Shown here piece after piece: positions 1 through 10,423 of a stretch of 64,000 bases of DNA. Every line of letters begins with the position of its first letter. The first letter of the stretch is position 1. Source of the DNA: Ectobius pallidus (Eukaryota > Arthropoda > Insecta > Blattodea > Ectobiidae). Made by a program: the position numbers and the translations under genes. The DNA lies in assembly GCA_964059195.1 (NCBI GenBank), contig CAXKWD010000007.1:149779769-149843768 (forward strand), given 5' to 3'. The notes under the pieces were generated by a model. The model was not told the origin of the DNA, did not search any database, and saw nothing but the letters and a program-made list of their open reading frames with translations.

Positions 1-175
1 AGACATCAGAAGATAATGGGAAAATAAAAGAATATCAGACAAGTTATTTCCAGCATGTTCGAAGGATGGAAGACACCGGACCCCAAAACATATATTAAAA
101 TTAACACCATCAGGAAAAAGAATTAAAGGATGTCCATCAAAGAGATGGACAGAACATTTTACAATTTGAGACCGA
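1..175 (+). pseudogene. LINE reverse-transcriptase C-terminal remnant (edge)
   Basis: Broken reading frames recall the end of many LINE ORF2 proteins: a His-Val-x-Arg-Met segment, then Pro-Ser-Gly-Lys-Arg, Gly-Cys-Pro-Ser and Lys-Arg-Trp. Frameshifts separate the pieces and the 5' part is outside the window. This is a dead fragment of a different lineage from the copy at 566. Confidence 0.45.
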
Positions 176-565
176 AACCGACCAATAGGCGGTCGGTTAA
201 CCGACCTAAACCACGCAGGCGATGGTTAGTGGTGATGAGTTATTATTTAATTTTCTCATGAATTTTGTGCTGGATCCGTTTTCCCAGCTTTTTCCTGCTT
301 CCTGCAGTTGTGTTCATTACCTGTGGATGTAGTGGCATCTTTAAAAAACTAATGCTTCCGTTGATTATATCAAACTGGTTTGCAATTGTTAACGTTGTTA
401 AGTGTCATGGGAAATTATGTAATTGCTAGGTGGGAAGCTCCTGGTTTTGTTTATTAAACGCTCCTACAAAATTATATTTAAATACTGATATTAAGATGTG
501 GATAAAACAATTTTACATAAGCTCATTCTTATTGCAATTTAGATCTTTTCTTGGGTACTATCGTG

Positions 566-838
566 GCATGGGGTTGGAAAGACATATCTCAAAAGTATTG
601 ACTGGAAGGCCCGAAGGGAAAATACCATGTGGAAGACCTGGACGTAGGTGGGAGGACAATATTAGGATAGATTTAAGGGAAGTAGGATTTGCAAGGGATG
701 ATTGGATAGACTTAGCACAGAATAGGGTTGAATGGCGGGCTCAGGTAAGCGCGGCAATGAACCTTCGGGTTCCATAAAATAGATATTCCTTTAGCTTGCT
801 GAGGAATCGTCTATTGCCGTTGAGTAAGGAAGTAAGTA
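566..838 (+). pseudogene. LINE 3' end, 'NLRVP' family
   Basis: An open frame to the stop at 775-777 encodes the C-terminus of a non-LTR retrotransposon polyprotein: Glu-Arg-His-Ile-Ser-Lys-Val-Leu, then Gly-Arg-Pro, Arg-Arg-Trp-Glu-Asp-Asn, and a terminal Met-Asn-Leu-Arg-Val-Pro. The 3' UTR runs into GAGTAAGGAAGTAAGT, a degenerate AAGT tail. Related fragments lie at 2694, 34820, 39806, 50122 and 63672. The reverse-transcriptase core is absent, so this is a 5'-truncated copy. Confidence 0.75.
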
Positions 839-841
839 TTG

Positions 842-1040
842 TACTTTCTAAGATTACATGGCAGACGGGAAAAGTGTCTGGTCCATCCGACCGTCTGTGT
901 CGCGATAACACGAATAAGCTTAATCATATTTTCACGAAAATTAGTGTATACACTTCTAATGTCCACAGGACAGGCACTATTGATTTTGGACCAAATCGGT
1001 TGACCGGTACGGGAATAACGACCAAATAACGGTCAAATGC
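842..1040 (+). repeat. Dispersed repeat V (fragment)
   Basis: Shares the block around CCAAATCGGTTGACCGGTA with 37610-38130 (same strand) and 12435-13150 (opposite strand). It carries a CTGTCTGT-like start and no coding capacity. Confidence 0.55.
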
Positions 1041-1059
1041 TTTTTCAATAGCGAATCGT

Positions 1060-1310
1060 CACTAGACCTATAGCCTATTACTAGCCTAAGCCGCGTGGCT
1101 AACTCACTCACTGACACAAAATTGGCTGCCCACTTCCAGATGAGCCATAAACTTGAATTTTCTTGGAAACTCATAGCTTATAGCCTGTAACCGACAGAAA
1201 TGTTTCAAAAAGTTCCTATTTTTAATGTTTTATCCCCGAAAAACAGTCAAACTAGCGTATTCAACTTTAAGGTCTTTGCAGACCTACTTGGGAAGCTTAT
1301 AATAGGTAAA
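1060..1310 (+). repeat. Dispersed repeat K
   Basis: Matches 51121-51345 over blocks such as GCTAACTCACTC, CTTCCAGATGAGCCA and TTATAGCCTGTAA. The two copies are diverged and noncoding. This one lies just downstream of the last visible aldo-keto reductase exon. Confidence 0.5.
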
Positions 1311-1355
1311 CGATAAGTCGTACCAAAAAACCGATTCCACCAACAGTATACTCAC

Positions 1356-1517
1356 CTGTATGATGTCGACATAATCCAGCCCCAGTTTCTGAAGACTGTT
1401 GTCAACGCTCCACAGAGTCTTTTCCCTGCTGAAATCGAACCTGTTGAGGATGTCCATCTCATATCGGGCCACTTTGGTAGCGATGTAGTACGCCTTCCTT
1501 GGAACATCTTTCAGTGC
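1356..1517 (-). CDS. Aldo-keto reductase, exon 3 (residues 89-142)
   Basis: Fifty-four codons with phase 0 at both ends. The acceptor reads TTTCCAG|GC and the donor CAG|GTGAGT. The segment begins Ala-Leu-Lys-Asp-Val-Pro-Arg and contains Tyr-Ile-Ala-Thr-Lys-Val. That lysine (residue 103 of the spliced reading) is the AKR catalytic lysine, 26 residues after the catalytic tyrosine. It ends Leu-Asp-Tyr-Val-Asp-Ile-Ile-Gln, just before the strand where the catalytic histidine normally follows. The His exon and the rest of the TIM barrel were not found and should lie left of the window. Insect relatives are often annotated as L-galactose dehydrogenase-like; substrate is not deducible here. Confidence 0.9.
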
Positions 1518-1611
1518 CTGGAAATAGATTATGCATATAATGTTAGATATTGCATAATACACCAAGGGGTAGTTTGCTTTCTCACTGCGCATACATTTCA
1601 TTAACACTTAC

Positions 1612-1729
1612 TTTTCCCAGCACCTCTTCCGATCTTCCCTGGCCGTAATAAGGGGCTGTATCGATGAAATTGACTCCCTGCTTGATGGCTTCTTGAACAG
1701 TCGCTATGCCCTCTGCATCATCAAACTCA
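1612..1729 (-). CDS. Aldo-keto reductase, exon 2 (residues 49-88)
   Basis: An exon of 118 nt (one base completing a codon, then 39 codons) bounded by TTTCAG|TGAG and AAAA|GTAAGT. It encodes Glu-Phe-Asp-Asp-Ala-Glu-Gly and the signature NFIDTAPYYGQGRSEEVLGK. This holds the catalytic Asp (residue 72) and Tyr (residue 77) at the five-residue spacing seen in AKRs, where they support NADPH-dependent carbonyl reduction in the cytosol. The phase fits exon 1 (ends GG) and exon 3 (phase 0). The residue pattern is well conserved, which argues for a functional gene over a processed copy. Confidence 0.93.
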
Positions 1730-2485
1730 CTGAAACACACAACGCCTTATAGAGTACTTTTGCTTTCTCTACCGTACCATAGAGGTAGAAAATATATTTA
1801 TGTCTGTGACCAACAACTCGAAATGGAAAAATATGTCAAATCAAAATGTCATATTAAAATTAGTCTACTGCCCGGGATTTAACACAAAGCGTTTCGACTT
1901 CCTTCCCTTACTATATGAAGAAAACTTAATTTTTCGCAATTTTCTATCAAACGAATATCAAATTTTTGTTTATATTTGGGACATTAATTGATTACACTAA
2001 GACCTAAAACTTTAAAATGAAGTATGTTTGCATAGAAGTTATCTGAAGTGTATTTATAAGTTAGCTTTCCTTTCAAAAAGTTTGTAGAATTTTTCACAGC
2101 TTTGCGCGAGGCTGAGAGGTTTAATGCGTATTCTCGCAATGCGGCCACTTAACCTGTGTCGGAATGTAAAGTGAGACTATCTCGAAGTCCCTGTTTATTG
2201 AAAGAGGAGTCATATATGCTTGTATATGTCATATGTAGGTTAATTTACGAACTTCTTTTGAGTAAAGACCGTGAAGCCTAACGGATCAATTTCCTTCTTA
2301 GAAACAAGTTCAGTAATTTAATTAAATAAAAAAAGAGGCTGTACAATACTCAAAATTCCTAACTCCCTCTTAAGGGAAGTTCATGTTATCATTGCTAATG
2401 TGCGAGATAGGCTGACAGACTGACAACATTTAATGGGACTTCTGAAATAACTATGATCCTACTTAAGTAGCCTATACTCGGCTAC
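1730..2485. other. Intron sequence, no feature seen
   Basis: Part of the first aldo-keto reductase intron. It is AT-rich unique-looking sequence with short open frames that resemble nothing recognisable and no clear repeat ends. Confidence 0.6.
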
Positions 2486-2489
2486 CAGC

Positions 2490-3352
2490 CAGCGCGGGTG
2501 GCCGGAATTTTGAAGTAAAACTTCTTTTCTTGCGGTTGGGGTAAATCTGGAAAATCAGTCACACTAAAACGAAATCAGTCACGAAATCAGTCACAAAATC
2601 AGTCACACTCAAAACTACGTGTTTCGGAGCGGACTGCACAGAAAACAATCAACTCAATGATTAGGAGTAATCAAAGGAAATTTTTCAGACCTTAATTCCT
2701 CAATGGCAATAGACAATTCCTAAGCAAACTAAAGTTATATTATCTATTTTATGGAACCCGGAGGTTCATTACCGCGCAAATCCAAAATTAAAAATCCAAA
2801 ATTAAAAAATACAAATTTCTAAATTAAAAAAAAAACAAAGTTAAAAATTAAAACATCCAAAAATCCAAAATTTAATAAATAATAAATTCCAAAATTCCAA
2901 AATTAAAAATTAAAAACTAAAAATTGAAAATACCAAAATTGAAAAAATATAAAAATCCAAAATTTAAAAAACTAAAATACAAAAAAAGATCCAAAATTAA
3001 AAAATGCAAAAATAAAAAAATAAAAAAAATAAAAATCCAAGATTAAAAAATAAAAATTTCCAAAATTAAAAAACAAAATAAAAAATTATAACATCCAAAA
3101 ATCCAAAATGTAATAAATAATAAAATTAAAAATCAAAAAATAGAAAAATAAACAACTCAAAGATCGAAAATTTAAAAAATCCAAAATTAAAAATTGAAAG
3201 AACCAAAATGAAAAGTCCTAAATACAAAATTTAAAAACTCCAAAAACTCAATATTAAAAAGTCCAATAATGCAAAATTGAAAAAATCCAAGAATAAAAAA
3301 TTGAAAAAGTAAAAAAATAAAATAAAGTTTTACTTCTGTCGCGTGGCCTTCC
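2490..3352 (+). mobile_element. Nonautonomous DNA element with AT-rich minisatellite and captured LINE tail
   Basis: The left end (GCGCGGGTGGCCGG, then GAAGTAAAACTT) and the reverse complement of the right end (GCGTGGAAGGCCACGCG, then GAAGTAAAACTT) look like degenerate terminal inverted repeats. The inside holds short CAGTCAC repeats, a unique block, a LINE tail (2694-2775) and a long degenerate array of CCAAAATTAAAAA-like units (about 2780-3330). A rearranged reverse-oriented relative with the same order of parts lies at 49895-50490. Confidence 0.6.
2694..2775 (-). pseudogene. LINE 'NLRVP' tail inside a DNA element
   Basis: The reverse complement gives the last codons (GAACCTCCGGGTTCC, stop) and the 3' UTR ending ATTGCCATTGAGG of the family at 566. 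The same fragment sits at the same internal position in the related element at 50122-50212. Confidence 0.7.
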
Positions 3353-4323
3353 ACGCACTCTTTTTTTTAAATGTTATCAAGGAGTCTCTGATACAATTCC
3401 CGGACCTGCCTTGGTAATATTTTATCTATCATAGATGAATTCCAGTAGCGACCATGGTCCAGTTGGTATGTGGGAATTTAGGACTAAGGACCCCTTCAAA
3501 TTAGAAATTATCACATCATTCACAATTCTGAGATAATTTAGCCACCTATTAGATGTCTCATACTAAGTGTAGGAGTTACAAATTCCCGTAAATCAATTAT
3601 GTGTAAGTCAAACCTAAAACAAACCCGAATAGGATTTTACGATCACAAAGGCATAGTTAAGCGCTAGAGAAAATTTTGCTTTACGACAATCATTGCTATT
3701 TTATGGTAATGAAGTATAGCCTACATTTTAGGGGAAATAAATCGGGAGATTTTCCTACCATTGCTGATGTAGAAATTTGTTCGTGTTTCTAGGCATGTTA
3801 GGAAGTTATTTTAGATGTTTGTAAGTTTAACTAGTATCGTGTGAAGATGACCACCTGATATTGTTTATAATAAGAGCGACATTTCGTTTCTTCATGTTGG
3901 AAAGCACAAACTTGTCATTTTAATCAAACTCATCAATTGTTGTAGCTTTTCTTGTCCTCTCCGTTATGCGTTATCACAGCAGCTGAGTATTTATCTGAAT
4001 TTAAAAAGATCCCCAAATGTAGGCCTAAGTTATATGCGACTTTACTGATCACCTTCCGTTTTTCTGTACGCTACTTCTTCAGCTTTCGTATTGTCTGGTT
4101 TCCATTTACAGTCCTCTCCAATATAATCTTTTCTATCACTACTTTATTTTCTAGCTTTTGCTATGCAACTAAAACATTTCGTCAACTCAGCGTTTCATGC
4201 CTAGGAAATCTGACAAAAGAAGCATATTTTGGATTCGAGACGTCGGAAATAAATAACAAGATTTTAAATTTGCTAGAAACTCGACAGCATATTTTGGAAA
4301 ATATGAATTTCGCTTATACTTAC
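3353..4323. other. Intron sequence, nothing recognised
   Basis: AT-rich intronic stretch before the donor of the first aldo-keto reductase exon. A 125-codon open frame at 3952-4329 is low-complexity, hydrophobic and overlaps the conserved exon on the other strand, so I treat it as chance. Confidence 0.55.
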
Positions 4324-4469
4324 CCATAGAGAAGAGCACCCCCTAAAGCCGCTCCTCCGAACCCCAGACGGGACACATTGAGTCCCGTGTTGCCAAGTGG
4401 GTTGTACCGCATTTTACGAACTGTTGCCTCATCGTGGAAACCAGGCACAAATGTGGCGGGCAAAGACAT
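4324..4469 (-). CDS. Aldo-keto reductase, first coding exon (residues 1-49)
   Basis: From ATG at 4469, 48 codons plus two bases are followed by the donor GG|GTAAGT. The reading starts Met-Ser-Leu-Pro-Ala-Thr-Phe-Val-Pro-Gly and reaches MRYNPLGNTGLNVSRLGFGG, the first beta strand and opening of an AKR barrel. ATG was chosen because it is the first in frame and gives a typical short N-terminal lead. TTACAG lies immediately before it and could be a splice acceptor, so an upstream 5' UTR exon is possible. The intron to exon 2 is about 2.6 kb and full of repeats. A hAT-type element lies 35 bp upstream of the ATG. Confidence 0.9.
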
Positions 4470-4504
4470 CTGTAACATTGGGTGGATTGCAGGTATGTTA
4501 TCAT

Positions 4505-5253
4505 TAGACTTCGGATATTAGGTAAAAACCTATTTTAATCCTTAGTGATATATGGACGAAAACTTGTATATGCATGTTTCATAAGTGACTATGCCTAAAA
4601 CTGATACTTTTATAGGACCTAAAACAGCCTATTTTTACGTTAGAGCCTAATATTGCCGTTTTGCTTGTTTTTTCCTCTAAAGTTCAAAATAAATTATTTT
4701 TTATTTAAAATTCTAGCATTTATTTTCAGTTCGTACTAAATTTTTAGCTAGGAATGTGCAGTACATGACGCATTTGTGACGTGGTTAAATAGTAAGGAAT
4801 GTTTCGTCTTCAAGAGAAAAATTCCTTGGAATTTCCAAGAAAATGTAGTGTTTTTCTCCCGACTCCCACATCCAGTAACAAAACAAAAACAAAAAAAAAA
4901 AGGTAGTTCTCTGAATCACTGAGGGATACAAGGGGTTGAATATGCTAGCGTGCATAGCTTCTGGGTTCAGGGATTAGGTTTTCACTGTTATGGTAGTAAT
5001 ACAGGCCCTAGTAATAGGCCTATATAATTTTGTGTATCAAAGGCCTATATCTGTGTTTTATCATGATTATTGATTAATGGTGAATTCAATAAATATAATA
5101 TTCTGCATTGCAATTGAGATAGTTCAGAAAATTGGCAACTTAATGATATTATAAGAGACTATTTTACGATTTTTAAAACCTATTTTCCAATTTTTAGAGC
5201 TTATTTTAGGTGCCTAAAACAGCATTTTTAGCGACCTAAAAGTCCGAAGTCTA
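4505..5253 (-). mobile_element. hAT-type MITE, family TAGACTTCGG
   Basis: Begins TAGACTTCGGATATTAGG and ends CCTAAAAGTCCGAAGTCTA, flanked by the exact 8-bp duplication GTTATCAT (4497-4504, 5254-5261). No transposase frame is present. Inverted relative to the copy at 48777-49496, with which it shares its length and interior. Subterminal CCTAAAA motifs repeat many times. It lies just upstream of the aldo-keto reductase start codon. Confidence 0.92.
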
Positions 5254-5403
5254 GTTATCATATTTCATTTTATATTGACTTTTTCCTTATTGTATTTCAA
5301 TTATTTTTATCTTCCTACTGAGCTGTATAATTGGTTTCTAAGTTACAATATTTACGTATGCTCAGTATTTAAGAAACATTAGACACCTAACCTATTTTAA
5401 AAG

Positions 5404-5924
5404 CATAGGCGTAACCAGGCCAACCATATGGGGGGGGGGTTATAACATCCACGGGGTCTGGGGGGTATAGAATACCCCCCAGGGAGAGGGCGGTCCGGGG
5501 GTACTCCCCCGGAAAATTTTAAAAAATAAGATGCAAAATAACGAGTTTTAAGCTTCCGGGGGTCGTCCCCCGGAAAATTTTAAAAATTAAGATGCAAAAT
5601 AACGAGTTTTAAGCTTCCGGGGGTCTCTCCCGGAAAATTTTAAAAATTAAGACGCAAAATAACGAGTTTTAAGCTTCCGGGTGTCCTTCCCCGGAGAATT
5701 TTAAAAATTAAGATGCAAAATAACGAGTTTTAAGCTTCCGGGGGTCCTCCCCCGGAAAATTTTAAAAATTAAGACGCAAAATAACGAGTTTTAAGCTTCC
5801 CACGCTTTATACTTGTATTAAGTAATTTATGGGCAGACTTAAAAAAATTATACAATTTTCCTTTTTTTAATCAATGGGGGGGGGTTCAAACCCCCAAAAC
5901 CCCCCCCCCCTCGTTACGCCTATG
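5404..5924 (+). mobile_element. hAT-like MITE, family CATAGGCGTAAC
   Basis: Ends CATAGGCGTAACCAGG and GTTACGCCTATG with the 8-bp duplication TTTAAAAG on both sides (5396-5403, 5925-5932). G- and C-homopolymer blocks flank an internal tandem repeat. Copies at 10424 and 61982 have their own exact 8-bp duplications. Confidence 0.92.
5511..5801 (+). repeat. Internal 60-61 bp tandem repeat, about five units
   Basis: Units restart at 5511, 5572, 5632, 5693 and 5754, each with GGAAAATTTTAAAAA, GCAAAATAACGAGTTTTAAG and a GGGGG-N-CCCCC hairpin core. The related elements at 10424 and 61982 have about two units, so copy number varies within the family. Confidence 0.88.
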
Positions 5925-6013
5925 TTTAAAAGTATAACTTATCCTATTGCAGTTTACATATATAAGTAGCATAAGCTACTAGTCTAGAATATATAAAAAA
6001 ACATATGTACATA

Positions 6014-6667
6014 CATGGGCGTACGGTAAGGGGGGGTTCAGGGGGTTGAAACCCCTCCCGAAATATCTTCAATACTATTTTTAAAAAATCCTGATTAGGT
6101 TGTTACATATTTTACAATTTATCATATATCAAAGCATTATTTAAGATTTATTGCAATTTATTTAAAATTCGAATTTCAAAACCTCGTGGTGTTGATAGTT
6201 TTCAGCTTAATATCAGTGATGTATTACTAGTAAACAAAAATCCCTTTGGAATCTGCCAAACGACAACTCGAATACTCCCGCTGAAATCCATCAACCTGTT
6301 TGTAAAGCCAACAGTAATCACGAGCTCATCACAAAATTACCATGAAGTAATCGGCATTAAACGGGCTTTTCCACCGGTGGATACACAGATGACTTTAAAA
6401 ACGTGCCCTATACGCCATACAGTATTATGATAATTTTTCAAAAGAAAGTTTTTATTTATAGATTCTAATTTAAACGAGAAATGGATAAAAATCTCAAGAA
6501 AAACAGTTGGAATGAGCTGCATATTAATTTATTACAGTGTATTAATTATCACAATACAACTGTTTAGTAATTAAAAAAAACAATAATTCACAATGTGGGT
6601 AAGGACATGGGGCTGAGACGACTTTACATTGAACCCCTCCCGAACAAAATTTCACCGTACGCTCATG
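6014..6667. mobile_element. hAT-like MITE, family CATGGGCGTACGGT
   Basis: Ends CATGGGCGTACGGT and ACCGTACGCTCATG (one mismatch) with the 8-bp duplication TGTACATA at 6006-6013 and 6668-6675. GGGGG/CCCC blocks inside each end resemble the design of the 5404 family. No coding capacity. Confidence 0.88.
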
Positions 6668-6693
6668 TGTACATACAATACGTTAGTCATAAG

Positions 6694-7177
6694 TAGGGGA
6701 CGGATATCTATGACATGTCATATTTTTCCCCTTTGCATTATTTCAGGTTTCCGACTAATTTAAACCCGATTCCGAGCATCCTGGTGAAAATGGAACCGCT
6801 TTTATTGTCCATATAACTGCATATTTAGGACAATTTCAACTATCGTAGAATGTTTAGTATGAATATGCATATTTAGGTCATATTTTTGGCATATTTGTGT
6901 GCATATTAAAGAAATTTTGAAGTTTCATATCATATTTTGTAAATTTTGCATTATAATGATACTTTTCGAGAAGTTACAGATATTTAAAATAATTAACATG
7001 ATATTTTAATAAAAATGAATTGTAATGAAAGTTAAAAAATATACACATTGTGTAAGTGGTAAAGTCATATTTTAAATTTTATTGGTTATATTTTAATGTT
7101 TGGTTATATTTTAATGTTTTTAGGTCATAAATGCATGCATATATCCTACTTTTTAGATCATAGAAATCCGCCCCCTA
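6694..7177 (+). mobile_element. hAT-type MITE, family TAGGGGNCGGAT
   Basis: Ends TAGGGGACGGATATCTATGA and TCATAGAAATCCGCCCCCTA with the 8-bp duplication GTCATAAG (6686-6693, 7178-7185). The interior is rich in GCATATT and AGGTCATATTTT motifs. A second copy in the same orientation lies at 22630-23095. Confidence 0.92.
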
Positions 7178-7185
7178 GTCATAAG

Positions 7186-7761
7186 CATACTAAAAATTCT
7201 TAAAGCAGTTTAAAATGTGTTTAAAGTCCATAAAAATGCAAGTCTTATAATAAAAAGCAGATGTCTTCTTCCTAGTATGCGTTTTGACGCTAATACCTCA
7301 TCTTTAGGTAAAATTGTATGAATTGTAGAAGTATTTTATGCTGTAAGCTGGATAGTCAGCCTTCTGTTGTTCAAAGTATACTGTAGAAACATAATATTCA
7401 GTTTTTTGTTTGTTTCTACCGAAGGAATGAACTGTTAAAATCTGCACACTGTTTGGTTGATAAAACATTTTTTTCTATGACTATTTATCTCATTAATCAG
7501 GGACCAGGGGCCAATCCGTTATAAGAATATGTGGAGTTTCAACCAATCAAAAGTATCTATCGTCATAATTGTTGTCGTTTTATTTTTATTACTTTCATTT
7601 TATCGTACATAAGTTAGATTTTTTTTTTTTGTAAATTTACATGGATTTAAGACTGATACATCTTCATACCTTAGCTTCTTTGATTAAATATATTCTACAC
7701 AATTAATAATTGAATAAAGTGACAGTACTACCATGTAGTGGAGCATGCAGAGGGAATAATA
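7186..7761. other. AT-rich spacer, nothing recognised
   Basis: No supported exon, repeat end or open frame of interest was found here. Confidence 0.5.
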
Positions 7762-8600
7762 AAAAATCCCTTTAGGCAGGCCTACAGGCGGAGGTAGATT
7801 TCGAAGTGCTTTTGGTTTAATTTATTGTCGCTGCATAGCACTCTTCTTCTTTAGCCTTGGCATGGCAAACCTGCAGTAATAAGAACTGAATTCGGTAAAG
7901 AGGAAGAGCCTACAATCATTTGTTTTGACAACAAGAGGCCGTGCGCAAGATTAGCAATGAATAAAATTAGCAAAGCCGCTAAACAAGACAAAATTATGAT
8001 ATTATAATAATTCTTTTATGTGTTATTATTTTCAAACATTAAAATCTCGCGTCATATGAGAGCTATCAAGAAACTATTTATTGATTTGTAGAGTACTCAT
8101 CAAGAGCTTTTCAACGATACCCCACAAGACGTGGTTTCAAAAGTTTCGAATCTTCATCCCCCACCCCAACCCCCACCCCCACCCTCACTCGAACCCCCGA
8201 ATCGTTGGTGTCACTGTGAACTCCATAGGGAGTACTCTAATTTATTCACACAAAGTTTCCCTCTATACTTCATAGGGGCCGAGATATAAATGTTTTAAAA
8301 TTTCAACCCCCTCCCCCGACCACCCCCTTGGGCCAATTTTGCCCATTAACGAACTTGTCCGAACTATTGGGCCTAGAAATAACATATTAAAATTTGGTTC
8401 AAATATCTTCAAAATTACGGCCGCTATCGTGTAAAGATATATATATATATATAAATAGCACAATTTTTTTTTTTTGAACGGGCGGTGGTTTCGTACTTAG
8501 GGGAGCATGAAACGTAAAGATATGAAAGAATTTTTCGAAAATCATGACATGGTATCCATTGCAATAGGTAGATTTTTCTTCGAAATCTACCTAAAAAATA
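7762..8600 (+). repeat. Dispersed repeat M, interrupted
   Basis: Matches 51345-51790 through CCCTTTAGGCAGGCCTACAG, GAGAGCTATC and CCCCACAAGACGTGG to GTGTAAAGATATATATA. Here the sequence between GATTTCGAAGTGC (7800s) and AAATCTCGCGTC (8040s) is about 230 bp longer than in the other copy. A palindromic ATTT...AAAT segment (GGTAGATTT / AAATCTACC) near 8566-8592 echoes the left end. Confidence 0.6.
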
Positions 8601-8750
8601 ATAAAATATAAAAAAGTGACTGGGTATATATTTCAAGCTACATATGAGGAAAAAGAGATATGAATATAATTTTATTACTTAAGTAGTAGTGAAGCATCTC
8701 ATCTAGTAGAATCTAATGTAGGCTATAATAATCAACACAATATTAATAAC

Positions 8751-9127
8751 TTGATACTTTCGATACCTCGATACTCTCGATACTTGCATGGTATCGGCAT
8801 CGAGCGATACTACAGGAAACTCGCTCGGTACTTTTTCGATACTTTGGTAATTCTGTAATTAAGTGAGAATGCTAGTATTTTGTTTAACAAAAATTAATTT
8901 TAGTTTTAATGCAGAGTTTAAAAATAGCTATAGGCTACTGATGATATTAAATTTTGTCTCATTAAATATGCACACTTATTTCAATTAGTTGGTATCACAA
9001 AGTTCTCTCAACTTATAATTTTTAATGTATCTATTGAAACTGGAAATGTTGACGGTATCGAGTATCGAGGGAAAAAATCATGTATTGGTATCGAGTATCG
9101 AGAAAATCTGGTATCGACCCATCCCTA
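8751..9127. mobile_element. Diverged TIR element rich in TCGATAC motifs
   Basis: The right end reads GGTATCGACCCATCCCTA; the left end starts in GATAC repeats without the matching TAGGG. Flanks TTAATAAC and TTAATAAT differ by one base, consistent with an old 8-bp duplication. TCGATAC/GTATCGA motifs are dense at both ends and read in opposite directions. Confidence 0.5.
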
Positions 9128-9164
9128 TTAATAATACGATATTGTTATAGCAGAGAGTTTGATC

Positions 9165-9480
9165 ATAGTTGAGGGTATGAGAGAATACAAGTTTATCGAT
9201 AGATTCGCGACTGCGCAGCAAGACCGAATTTATCTGAATAAACTTGTAATCTCGAGTTGGATTTATTAAGATTATTCCATGAATAAAATGTAACGGATTA
9301 TATAAACTATATAAACAGTACTTACTTTCTTACTTTGTTAGCTGCAGATCACGGAAACGATGAATTGATTGGAGTTACCATGTTGTAACCAATGCTACCA
9401 GTGGTGCATATAAGACATAGTTAACCTAATTCAGATAAACTAACATCTGAACCGAATAAAAGCATAGGATCTGACTCGTA
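9165..9480 (+). repeat. Dispersed repeat R
   Basis: Inverted relative of 57110-57410: shared elements include CTCGAGTT, ATTCCATGAATAAAA, TAACGGATTATA and TACCAGTGGTGCATATAAGA. Diverged and noncoding. Confidence 0.5.
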
Positions 9481-10350
9481 CTGATTCGAAATTATGGTTT
9501 TAATCAATGTACATTTATATTATTTTAATTTCCAAACAGGTTATGTTATATAAAATACTGTGTTTTTATTGTGTCACTGACATATGTGACGTATTAATCA
9601 CTGCACATTGATACCCAAATTTCCAGTAACGAGCAGAAGTTTTATCAGATAAAATCGCATTTTTGTATTCCTATATGAGATAAAGATCGTAATCGGTCTA
9701 TATCCGAGGAATTGCTAAACGTTATTGGTCAATATCAAATAGTCTGAAAAAAGTGCTACAGCTGATGAAAAGTCGCGCTTTATAGACGATATATCCCGCT
9801 TATAATGACACAAATCGCGTAGTTTTATTCATTTTCATGGTCTTTATTATTCATTATAGCATATGCGTGATTTTTTATTTCTTAGCTAGTCACAATAAAT
9901 ATAACTCGGGGCCCCGATTCAGATAAATCACTCTGAGCTTCGTGGCTCGTGAATGTATCGTTAAATTCCGGACCTCTTGTGATATTACCTATGATAAAAA
10001 TTCAAAATTGTATTTCTGATTAATTTCTTACTATTCCCATAGCTTCGCTTCTAATAGGCTATGTTAAAGCTGGTGAACATCTTAGTCCCATTCTTTCGCA
10101 ACATTACCGCTGTGTAGCCTATACCAGTGCCGTATTCAAGCCTAGGCAGACTAGGCAGGTGCCTAGGGCGGTAGATTTGAAGGGGCGGCTTTTAAGCTGT
10201 TACCCCTTTTTCTTTAATATATTAAACATTTTATTCATAACTCTTCAAAATAGTACTAATGTAAGGCCTAATGAATAACATTGACAACAATACACACCTG
10301 TTTATTTATTTACTTATTTATTTATTATTATATATTATTGTTATTATTGT
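9481..10350. other. Repeat-like noncoding stretch
   Basis: Moderately AT-rich, with no convincing exon. CAGTGGAGGAC near 10355 resembles the CAGTGGCGGAC ends seen (as reverse complement) at 11690 and 60640, so the right part is probably transposon debris. Confidence 0.4.
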
Positions 10351-10423
10351 TATCAGTGGAGGACACAGCGGGGATTGGGGAGATATATCCCCCCGAAATT
10401 TGAGAAAAGGCTATATATACAAT

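Noticed and set aside
1..1355. Missing His-containing exon of the aldo-keto reductase
   Set aside because: The region is filled by LINE and repeats V and K; no minus-strand segment continuing after the Asp-Ile-Ile-Gln end was found.
3952..4329. 125-codon plus-strand open frame
   Set aside because: Overlaps the conserved aldo-keto reductase exon on the other strand, low-complexity hydrophobic composition, no known domain.
8263..8636. Overlapping frames rich in Tyr-Ile repeats
   Set aside because: Produced by TATATA and C-run sequence inside repeat M, which has a noncoding copy at 51345.
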